Below are positions 56,724-64,000 of a DNA stretch of 64,000 bases, piece by piece. Under the pieces are notes generated by a model. That model was not told where the DNA came from and made no database searches. It saw nothing but the letters and a program-made list of their open reading frames with translations. The position numbers and the translations under genes were made by a program. Every line of letters starts with the position of its first letter. The stretch's first letter is position 1. The stretch is from NCBI RefSeq assembly GCF_013409255.1, contig NZ_JACCAS010000001.1, positions 1,364,001-1,428,000 on the forward strand, written 5' to 3'. The stretch is from Paraburkholderia bryophila (GTDB lineage Bacteria > Pseudomonadota > Gammaproteobacteria > Burkholderiales > Burkholderiaceae).

Positions 56724-58085
56724 CTATAACGTCAATTCGAAGGACCTCACCAGAATGCCGGGCAGTTGCATGCCGCCCGTCGCGCGCTCGCCCCACGTCG
56801 AGTCGCTCAATAGCAGTTCGGCCTGCGCGCCGAGTTGTTCGAGTTCGCTGCCGAGCAGCCGGTACAGACTGTCGTCGAAACGCATGGCTTCGAGCGGTGC
56901 GACGATCTCGCCGTTTTCCACCCAGAAGGTCGCGAAACGCGTCATGCCGGTTAGGCGGCAATTCATCCGGTCCGAGAAGTTCACGTACCAGAGATTGCCG
57001 ATATAAAGGCCGGTGCCGAGTTTCGCCAGCACGTCTTCTTCCGGCAGGTCGCCCGCTTTCATGGACAACGCCACCGGCGACTCGCTCGCCAACGCGCCGT
57101 TCGGCGTCAACCCATATTCGCGCGCGCTGCGTGCGTTGGTCAAACGTTCGGCGCTACGGCCGGCTTCGATCAGCGGGACGCTGTCGCGCAGATAGCCGTC
57201 GTCGTTGAAGCTGGGCGTAATGCCGAGACTCAGATCTTCGCTGATCGAAACGCGCGGGTCGACTACGATTTCTCCCACATGCAGTTTGTACAGCTCGCTG
57301 CGCGAACTCGCCTGCGCGCGTGCGGAAAAACCGCTCCATGACGCAACGCCGAGCAATTCGGCGAGCGCAGCGGGAGCGATCCACGCGCGGTAACGGCCCG
57401 GCTCCAGAGTGCGCGGTGTGCGCGCAAGCACCTCGAGACGCGCGGCGGCCTGCTCGACCTTGCGGTTGAACGCGGCGTCGCTCCAGTCGTCGCCGGCGTA
57501 GCTCGTTTTGATCGCGCGACCGCTCGGGTCGTACAGCGACCAGCTGAAATTGAAGTTATCGACTTCGTACCAGCCGCGACTGCCGCTCGTCGATGCGAAG
57601 CCGCGCACGATCGTGCCGCCCGCGTAAAAGCCCACGAAATCGAGGCCTTCCGCCGCTTGCGCGACGGTGCGCAGCAAGCCGTCCGGCTCCGGCAATTTGC
57701 CGGAGCGTTGCGTGGCGCGCGCCCATTTCGAGGTATCGAACAGCAGATGCGGATCGTCCGCGGCATCGCGCAAACCTTCGCGCAACGTGGCGAGCGCGGC
57801 GCTCACTTCGTCGAGATCCTGTTGCAGATCGCCGCACACGGTCAGCGTGGAATACGCCTGACGCGCGCCGTCGATCAACCGCAAGGTCAGCTTGCCTTGC
57901 GACACGCTGCCGGTCTGCCGCACTTTGCCCGCGTTGAAGCGGATAAAGTCCGACTGTTCACCGGCAAACGAACTCAGCGTGGTTTCGCCGTCTTGCTGCA
58001 GGCGCTCGATCGCGTCCGCCAGCGACGTGAAATGCTGCTGCCAGTCGACCGACGTCGTGGCGCGCGAAGCAATGAACTGGTTCAT
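56724..58085 (-). CDS. TldD/PmbA family protein, PmbA (TldE)-like subunit
   Basis: 453 aa. PmbA-like fold without the HExxxH motif of its partner, as expected of the non-catalytic subunit. Its ATG overlaps the stop of the TldD-like gene (TGATG), typical of obligate partners. The pair differs from the house-keeping TldD/TldE in length and motifs, so it may be a second system. Confidence 0.86.
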   Translation of the reverse strand: MNQFIASRATTSVDWQQHFTSLADAIERLQQDGETTLSSFAGEQSDFIRFNAGKVRQTGSVSQGKLTLRLIDGARQAYSTLTVCGDLQQDLDEVSAALATLREGLRDAADDPHLLFDTSKWARATQRSGKLPEPDGLLRTVAQAAEGLDFVGFYAGGTIVRGFASTSGSRGWYEVDNFNFSWSLYDPSGRAIKTSYAGDDWSDAAFNRKVEQAAARLEVLARTPRTLEPGRYRAWIAPAALAELLGVASWSGFSARAQASSRSELYKLHVGEIVVDPRVSISEDLSLGITPSFNDDGYLRDSVPLIEAGRSAERLTNARSAREYGLTPNGALASESPVALSMKAGDLPEEDVLAKLGTGLYIGNLWYVNFSDRMNCRLTGMTRFATFWVENGEIVAPLEAMRFDDSLYRLLGSELEQLGAQAELLLSDSTWGERATGGMQLPGILVRSFELTL

Positions 58086-59521
58086 CAGGCGCCTCCGAAC
58101 ACGTCGATATCGCTAAACACGCAAGCCGGCGAAGCATGCCCCACGCGAATGATCTGCGCCGGTTCGCCTTTGCCGCACATCGACGTGCCATACACCTCGC
58201 GCGTGCCCGCATTGCCCACCGCGCTCAGACTGCGCCAGAAATTCGCCGAGATGCCGCGATAGTTCGGCTGCTTGACCACCTGCGTGAGCTTGCCGTTCTC
58301 GATCAACTGGCCGTATTCGCAGCCGAACTGGAATTTGTTGCGATGGTCGTCGATCGACCAGGACGTGTTGGTGCGCATCAGAATGCCGTGTTCGATATTG
58401 CCGATCATCTGCTCCAGCGAACTCTCGCCGGGTTCGATGTTCAGGTTCGCCATACGGTCGATCGGCGGACGGTTCCAGTTCGACGCCCGCGAATTCGCGA
58501 CGCCCGACATGCGCGCGCGTTGCTGCGACAGCGCGCCGCCCAGCGGCCGTTCGAGCACGCCGTCGCGAATCAGGAACTGCTTGTCGGCGACGGTGCCGTC
58601 GTCGTCGAACGCGTACGAGGCGGCTTCCTCGCGCAACTCGGGGTCGAACGTGACGTTCAGCAGTTCCGAGCCGTAGCGGTACGAGCCGAACATGTCCTGC
58701 TTGACGAAACTCCAGCCCGCGAAATTGCGTTCGTCGCCGAGAATGCGATCGAGTTCGAGCGGGTGGCCGATCGACTCGTGAATCTGCAGCATCATCTGAT
58801 CGGGCATCAGCAGCAGGTCGCGTTTGCCCGACGGGCAATTCGGCGCGGCCAGCAATTGCAGCGCTTCATTGGCGACGCGCACGCCGGACCCTTCGAAACC
58901 GAAGCGCGCGAGCACTTCAATGCCGCCCTGCCCGAGCGTGCCGTAGTTGCCGCCGAGCGTGCGCACCTGGGTGTCGCCGTTCGCATGCGCGGCCACGCTC
59001 AATTGCGGCATCACGAAGCGGAATTGCTGGTCGATGCGCACGCCGTCGCCGGTCATGTAGAGCTGGTCGGTATGCGTGATCTGCACGCCCGCCACGCGCT
59101 CGACAATCTTCGCGTCGAGATTGGCGCTCGCGCATTCGGCGGCCAGCATCTCCAGCCATTCGGCGCGGCTCGGCAACGCGTGTTGCGCATTCGGCGACAC
59201 GTAATGGCCGCTCGCGGTGGGACGCGCCACCTCGCGATGATCGATCAGCGACAACACCGCGCTCGCTTGCGCGCGCGCGGTGGCAATATCGAGCGCCGCC
59301 TGCAGGCCCGCTGCCGTGAGATTCGCGGTGGCCGCATAGCCCGAACCGGCGCCGACCCACGCAATCAACATGGCGCCGCGATCGCGCACGGTGCGCAACG
59401 GCTGTGCAATGTCGTTGCGGATCTCGTGATCGTCGATCTGCTCGTCCACAATGCGCAGCGACCAGAACGCCGCGCGGCTTGTCAGCGTACGGGCGGCTTG
59501 CGCCCAACGTTCGTCAATCAT
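58085..59521 (-). CDS. TldD-like metallopeptidase
   Basis: 478 aa. Metal motif HESIGH (His248-His253), followed by the conserved GTSMCGKG near the C-terminus that supplies the fourth ligand. TldD/E proteases process or degrade small unfolded or modified peptides; the yej peptide importer next door (59553 on) makes uptake and digestion of peptides a reasonable idea (inference). Confidence 0.88.
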   Translation of the reverse strand: MIDERWAQAARTLTSRAAFWSLRIVDEQIDDHEIRNDIAQPLRTVRDRGAMLIAWVGAGSGYAATANLTAAGLQAALDIATARAQASAVLSLIDHREVARPTASGHYVSPNAQHALPSRAEWLEMLAAECASANLDAKIVERVAGVQITHTDQLYMTGDGVRIDQQFRFVMPQLSVAAHANGDTQVRTLGGNYGTLGQGGIEVLARFGFEGSGVRVANEALQLLAAPNCPSGKRDLLLMPDQMMLQIHESIGHPLELDRILGDERNFAGWSFVKQDMFGSYRYGSELLNVTFDPELREEAASYAFDDDGTVADKQFLIRDGVLERPLGGALSQQRARMSGVANSRASNWNRPPIDRMANLNIEPGESSLEQMIGNIEHGILMRTNTSWSIDDHRNKFQFGCEYGQLIENGKLTQVVKQPNYRGISANFWRSLSAVGNAGTREVYGTSMCGKGEPAQIIRVGHASPACVFSDIDVFGGA

Positions 59522-59552
59522 TCACGTGTCTCGTAGATCTCGTGGAAAACGA

Positions 59553-61202
59553 TCAGGCGGTCGGCTCCGGCACGATCATGGATGAGGCCAGCAGCGACTG
59601 CGTGTAGGGATGCGACGGGGCATGCAGCACGTCGAGCGTATCGCCCGCTTCGACAATGCGGCCCGACTTCATCACGATCACGCGGTGCGCCATGGCGCGC
59701 ATCACCGCCAGATCGTGCGTAATGAACAAATAGCTAAGCTTGTACTTTTTCTGCAGATTTGTCAGTAGATTCAGCACCTGTTTCTGGATCGACACGTCGA
59801 GCGCGCTGGTCGGCTCGTCGAGCACCAGCAGTTCCGGCTCGACAGCCAGCGCGCGGGCAATCGCGATCCGCTGACGCTGGCCGCCGGAGAACTCGTGCGG
59901 ATAGCGCAGCATCGCGTCCGCGGGCATGCCGACTTCTTCGAGCAGACTGCCGATGCGCGCACGCCGCGCTTTCGCGTCGATTTCCGGACTATGCATCACC
60001 AGACCTTCGCCGATGATCTGCTCGACCGTCATACGCGGCGACAGCGAGCCGAACGGGTCCTGAAACACGACCTGCATGCGCGCATAGAGCGCACGGCGAG
60101 ATTTCGCCGTCTTCAGCGAAGCGAGCGGCAAACCGTCGATATGAATCGCGCCGGCCGCCGGTCGCTGCAGACCGAGCACGGTTGCCGCGAGCGTCGACTT
60201 GCCGGAGCCGGATTCACCCACGATGCCGAGCGTTTCACCGCGCCGCACGCTCAGATCGACGTCCTGCACCGCGCGGAACGTCGAGCGGCCGAACAGCGAA
60301 CGCCAGCCTTTCGCGGACATGCTGTAGTCGACCGCGAGTCCCTGCACTTCGAGCAGGCGCGGTGCGCCCGGCTCGACCGGCTCGACCGCGCGCTGCGGTT
60401 CGCTGTCCAGCAAGCGCCGCGTGTAAGGATGCTGCGGATTGGAGAACAGCGCTTCGGTCGTATTGGTTTCGACCAGCACGCCCTTTTCCATCACCGCGAC
60501 ACGCTGCGCGAAACGCTTCACCAGATTCAGATCGTGCGTGATCAGCAGCACGGCCATGCCGCGTTCCGCCGCTTCCTGCTCCTGCAATGAGATCAACAGA
60601 TCGACGATCTGCTGACGCACGGTGACGTCGAGCGCAGTGGTCGGTTCGTCGGCCAGCAGCAAACGCGGACGGCACGCGAGCGCCATGGCGATCATCGCGC
60701 GCTGACGCTGCCCGCCGGACAGTTGGTGCGGAAAGCTGTCGATGCGCCGTTCCGGCTCGGGAATGCCCGTGCGCCGAAGCAGTTCGATGCCGCGCTGGCG
60801 CGCCGCATTAGGCCGCAAGCCTTCGTGCAAACGCAGGCTCTCGGCAATCTGCTTGCCGATCGTGAAGAGCGGATTGAGCGCGGTCATCGGCTCCTGAAAC
60901 ACCATCGCCACATCGGCGCCGCGCAGACCACGCATCTGCTGCTCGGTTTTCTGCAACAGGTCTTCACCGTCGAGCAGCATGCGGCCGCTCAGTTCGGCAT
61001 GTTCGACCAGACGCAGAATCGACAACGCGGTGACACTTTTTCCCGAACCCGATTCGCCGACCAGCGCGACACGCTCGCCGCGCGCGATCGAAAGACTGAG
61101 TTCATGCACGGCGATCTTGTCGCCGAACTTGACGGAAAAGCGGTCGATTTCCAGCAACGGTCGGCCGTTTTGCGCCTTGCCGGGACTCTGTTTGTCGCTC
61201 AT
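59553..61202 (-). CDS. yejF: Peptide ABC transporter, dual ATP-binding protein
   Basis: 549 aa with two complete ATPase domains: GESGSGKS twice, LSGGQ and FSGGQ signatures, and two Walker B motifs (LLLADEP, LLVLDEP). This fused form is typical of YejF. It powers import with YejB and YejE; its ATG overlaps the yejE stop (ATGA). The Yej system takes up oligopeptides, including antibiotic peptides such as microcin C in enterics. Confidence 0.93.
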   Translation of the reverse strand: MSDKQSPGKAQNGRPLLEIDRFSVKFGDKIAVHELSLSIARGERVALVGESGSGKSVTALSILRLVEHAELSGRMLLDGEDLLQKTEQQMRGLRGADVAMVFQEPMTALNPLFTIGKQIAESLRLHEGLRPNAARQRGIELLRRTGIPEPERRIDSFPHQLSGGQRQRAMIAMALACRPRLLLADEPTTALDVTVRQQIVDLLISLQEQEAAERGMAVLLITHDLNLVKRFAQRVAVMEKGVLVETNTTEALFSNPQHPYTRRLLDSEPQRAVEPVEPGAPRLLEVQGLAVDYSMSAKGWRSLFGRSTFRAVQDVDLSVRRGETLGIVGESGSGKSTLAATVLGLQRPAAGAIHIDGLPLASLKTAKSRRALYARMQVVFQDPFGSLSPRMTVEQIIGEGLVMHSPEIDAKARRARIGSLLEEVGMPADAMLRYPHEFSGGQRQRIAIARALAVEPELLVLDEPTSALDVSIQKQVLNLLTNLQKKYKLSYLFITHDLAVMRAMAHRVIVMKSGRIVEAGDTLDVLHAPSHPYTQSLLASSMIVPEPTA

Positions 61203-62311
61203 CGCGGACCTCCACCGAAAGCGGAACCACGCGAACGGGTATCGAGCGCATTACGCAACGCGTCGCCCATGAACGTCAGCAGCAACAGCGTGATCACCAG
61301 CGCGGCGAACGCCGACACCGAGATCCACCATGCGTCGAGATTGTTCTTGCCCTCCTGCAGCAACTCGCCGAGGCTCGGCGTCGGCGGCGGCACGCCGAGG
61401 CCGAGAAAGTCCAGACTGGTCAGCGACAGAATCGCCGCGCTCATGCGGAACGGCAGGAACGTGATGACCGGCGTCAGGCTGTTCGGCAACACGTGGCGCC
61501 ACATGATCTGCCAGTTCGACAGCCCCATCGTGCGCGCCGCTTTGACGTAATCGAGCGAACGGTTGCGCAGGAATTCGGCGCGGACGTAGTCGGACAGCAC
61601 GAGCCAGCCGAACATGGACAGCAGAATGAACAGCAGCCACAGCGTCGGTTCGAAAATCGACGCGAAGATGATCAGCAGATACAGGTCCGGCATCGAACTC
61701 CAGATTTCGATCAGGCGCTGGCCGATCAGATCGGTGCGCCCGCCGTAGAAGCCCTGCACCGCGCCCGTCAGGACGCCGATCGCCACACCGGACACTGTCA
61801 GCGCCAACGCCATCAGCACCGACAACCGGAAGCCGTACAACAGTCGCGCCAGCACGTCGCGGCCGAACTGATCCGTGCCGAGCCAGTTCGACGACGTCGG
61901 CGGCGCGGGATACGGATTCGCGGCGAAGTAGTCGATCGTGTCGTAGTTGAAGTGATTCGGCGGATAGATCGCGAAGTTGCCGTTCGATTCGAGCCGCGAA
62001 CGGATATACGGATCGAGGTAGTTCGCCTTGGCCGGGAAATCGCCGCCAAACAGCGTTTCCGAATAATCCTTCACGATCGGAAAGTAGTAGTGGCCGTCGT
62101 AACGCACCATCAGCGGCCGGTCGTTGGACAGCACCTCGCCGAACAGACTGATGACGAACAACGTCACGAAGATCACGAGGCTCCAGTAGCCGAGACGCTG
62201 CCGCTTGAAGCGCTGCCACGTACGCCGCCACGGAGACGGCGACGCCGCGTGCGCCGCACTGGACTCAGCGGTCCAGGCGGTTGAATTGGATGCGGGGGTC
62301 GACGAGGACAT
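61199..62311 (-). CDS. yejE: Peptide ABC transporter permease
   Basis: 370 aa. N-terminal helix, a periplasmic insert with PPNHFNYDTIDYFA typical of YejE, GTDQFGRDVLARLLYG, and the coupling loop AARTMGLSNWQIMWRHVLPN. It overlaps yejB by 47 bases, more than usual, so the ribosome site lies within yejB. Confidence 0.93.
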   Translation of the reverse strand: MSSSTPASNSTAWTAESSAAHAASPSPWRRTWQRFKRQRLGYWSLVIFVTLFVISLFGEVLSNDRPLMVRYDGHYYFPIVKDYSETLFGGDFPAKANYLDPYIRSRLESNGNFAIYPPNHFNYDTIDYFAANPYPAPPTSSNWLGTDQFGRDVLARLLYGFRLSVLMALALTVSGVAIGVLTGAVQGFYGGRTDLIGQRLIEIWSSMPDLYLLIIFASIFEPTLWLLFILLSMFGWLVLSDYVRAEFLRNRSLDYVKAARTMGLSNWQIMWRHVLPNSLTPVITFLPFRMSAAILSLTSLDFLGLGVPPPTPSLGELLQEGKNNLDAWWISVSAFAALVITLLLLTFMGDALRNALDTRSRGSAFGGGPR

Positions 62312-63317
62312 AGCAGACGTCTGCGATAAGTTTGGTTACGAGGGCGATCAGCGTGAACAGGAACAGCGAACCGAGTACGACCGGGTAATCACGGCGGATC
62401 ACCGAGTCGTACGACAGTTGGCCCATGCCATCGAGCGAGAACAACGTTTCGATCAGCAGATTGCCGTTCAGAAACGCACCGACGAAGGCCGCCGGCAAAC
62501 CGGTCAGCAACGGAATCGCGGCGTTGCGCAGCACGTGTTTCCACAACACGTCGCGCTCCGGCGCGCCCTTGGCGCGCGCGGTCAGCACATATTGACGGCC
62601 GATCTCTTCGAGAAAGGTGTTCTTGGTCAGGATCGTGACGATCGCGAAGTTGCCGACCACCGAAGCCGTGACCGGCAGCACGATGTGCCACAGATAGTCG
62701 AGTACTTTGCCGAACGTACTGAGGTCGCTGAAGTTATCCGACGTGAGGCCGCGCATCGGAAACACCTGCCAGAACGTACCGCCGCCGAACAGCATCAGCA
62801 GCAGCACGCCGAGCACGAAGCCGGGAATCGCGTAGCCGGCAAGCACCAGCACGCTCGTGACCGTGTCGAAGCGCGAGCCGTTGCGAATCGCTTTCGAGAT
62901 TCCCAACGGCACCGATATCAGATAAGTGAGCATCACCGTCCACAGCCCGAGCGTGATCGACACGGGCAGTTTGGAGCGGATCACGCCCCAGACGCTTTCG
63001 TGCTCGTAGTAGGACTGGCCGAGATCGAAAGTCGCGTAGTGCTTGAGCATCAGCAGATAGCGTTCGAGCGGCGGCTTGTCGAAGCCGAACTGCTTCTTGA
63101 TCTGCTCGATCTGTTGCGGGTCGACGCCCTGGCTGCCGTGATAGCCGCCGCCACCGGCCCCCGCCTCTCCGCCACGGCCAGTGCCGTGGCGGAGTTGCGT
63201 CATCACCTGTTCGACCGGCCCACCCGGCACGAACTGCGTGACGACAAAGGTCAGCGTGACGACGCCGAGCAGCGTCGGCACCATCAAAAGCAATCGTCTG
63301 AGAATGTAGGCAAGCAT
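62265..63317 (-). CDS. yejB: Peptide ABC transporter permease
   Basis: 350 aa. DppB-type start MLAYILRRLLLMVPTLLG, the Gly-rich insert (about residues 44-62) normal for YejB, VDPQQIEQIKKQFGFDKP and the coupling loop TARAKGAPERDVLWKHVLRN. It follows yejA by eight bases. Confidence 0.94.
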   Translation of the reverse strand: MLAYILRRLLLMVPTLLGVVTLTFVVTQFVPGGPVEQVMTQLRHGTGRGGEAGAGGGGYHGSQGVDPQQIEQIKKQFGFDKPPLERYLLMLKHYATFDLGQSYYEHESVWGVIRSKLPVSITLGLWTVMLTYLISVPLGISKAIRNGSRFDTVTSVLVLAGYAIPGFVLGVLLLMLFGGGTFWQVFPMRGLTSDNFSDLSTFGKVLDYLWHIVLPVTASVVGNFAIVTILTKNTFLEEIGRQYVLTARAKGAPERDVLWKHVLRNAAIPLLTGLPAAFVGAFLNGNLLIETLFSLDGMGQLSYDSVIRRDYPVVLGSLFLFTLIALVTKLIADVCYVLVDPRIQFNRLDR

Positions 63318-63325
63318 GCGGGTCC

Positions 63326-64000
63326 TCAGTGGGCCGTGGCCGCTGATGCGGCGGTGGCAGCGGTGGTATTTGAAGCGGACTGGGTGGTCGGGGCTTTGAC
63401 GTACCAGTAGTTGATCACCCAGTCTTCGTACTGGTACGACATCGGCACGGTCTTCGGAAAGCCGAGCGTGGTCTTGTAGCCGATTCGCGCGCCCGGCGAG
63501 TAGTACTCGGGCACCAGATAGAACGAATAGATCAGGACGCGATCCAGGGCCTTGGTCGCGGCTTCCAGATCGTCGAGATTGTCGGCGGACAGCGCAGCGT
63601 GAATCAGCGAATCGACGGCTTTCGAACGAATGCCCGGATAGTTCTCGGAGCCGATTTCCGACGCGGCCGCACTGCCGAAACGGCGCGTCAGTTCCGCGCC
63701 CGGAATCGTCACTGGTGGGTAGATGAACGTGGTCATGTCGTACTCGAAGTTGTTGAGACGCTTCTCGTACAACGCGCTGTCGATCTCACGCATATGCGCC
63801 TGAATGCCGAGCGTGCTGAGCGCCTGCATATACGGCAGGATCAGGCGGTCCATGCCGGGTTGGTCGTCCATCACCTCGATCACCATCGGCGTGCCGTTCG
63901 CGTCGCGCAACGCGCCGTCGCGATAGTGCCAACCGGCTTGCCCGAGCAGATCGCGCGCGGCGCGCAGATTGCCGCGCAGCGAGTTCGGCGGGATCGTGTC
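63326..64000 (-). CDS. yejA: Peptide ABC transporter substrate-binding protein (C-terminal part)
   Basis: 224 residues of the C-terminal end; the frame stays open to the window edge. SBP family 5 fold with QALSTLGIQAHMREID, NNFEYDMTTF and VLIYSFYLVPEYYSPGARIG, matching YejA. Ala/Thr-rich tail at the end. Periplasmic; it feeds YejB/YejE. Confidence 0.92.
   Translation of the reverse strand, partial: DTIPPNSLRGNLRAARDLLGQAGWHYRDGALRDANGTPMVIEVMDDQPGMDRLILPYMQALSTLGIQAHMREIDSALYEKRLNNFEYDMTTFIYPPVTIPGAELTRRFGSAAASEIGSENYPGIRSKAVDSLIHAALSADNLDDLEAATKALDRVLIYSFYLVPEYYSPGARIGYKTTLGFPKTVPMSYQYEDWVINYWYVKAPTTQSASNTTAATAASAATAH

Overview
The window looks like a chromosome segment from the Burkholderiaceae, most likely Burkholderia or Paraburkholderia. 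The clues are high GC with strong third-position GC, several Gram-negative porins of the beta-proteobacterial type, DUF4148 exported proteins, a kynurenine meta-cleavage operon, and a dispersed hairpin repeat of the kind I associate with this group. I see no rRNA, tRNA, phage, transposase or CRISPR array.

Layout. 1-3815: the N-terminal 699 codons of a PelA-like exopolysaccharide hydrolase/deacetylase (minus strand), then a secreted spherulin-4/GH114-like protein (plus strand) whose leader carries a well-formed cyclic-di-GMP-I riboswitch. 3852-17513: a large catabolic and transport cluster. It holds an NMT1/SsuA-type ABC importer, two VOC proteins, a fumarylacetoacetate-hydrolase-family enzyme, a DapA-family aldolase, an alpha/beta hydrolase, a 2-hydroxyacid dehydrogenase, two porins, an LVIVD-repeat exported protein and a cytochrome c. 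A GntR/FCD regulator sits inside it, and GTATAC palindromes recur at its three main promoter regions, in two of them as triplets spaced exactly 20 bp. The substrate is not evident. 17560-19606: about 2 kb bracketed by inverted repeats, holding short tandem repeats, a response regulator that has lost its phospho-acceptor Asp, and a small unrecognised gene.

19631-30733: the 3-hydroxyanthranilate/2-aminomuconate meta-cleavage operon on the minus strand (E-H-J-I-G-F-C-D order as in the nba cluster, then kynU and an amino acid permease), headed by a LysR gene. The enzymes take kynurenine or 3-hydroxykynurenine to acetyl-CoA and pyruvate. 30938-38646: single genes (DUF1328, GNAT, LysR/EamA divergent pair, rfbC, GlxA-like AraC regulator, a hypothetical, LysR plus an orphan response regulator) and a candidate sRNA at about 36780.

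38890-44909: a complete RND efflux operon in the order pump-adaptor-outer membrane factor. 45043-48266: two more porins, a DUF4148 protein and a tiny lipoprotein. 48469-48560: a compact hairpin whose two arms match the ends of the 17.6-19.6 kb bracketed segment. 48609-51446: a response regulator and histidine kinase followed by a second response regulator with a degenerate receiver. 51830-59521: a DUF4148 protein, an HAE1-type RND pump without partners, two GNAT acetyltransferases and a TldD/PmbA-type pair. 59553-64000: yejF-yejE-yejB and the C-terminal part of yejA, an oligopeptide-type ABC importer, running off the right edge.
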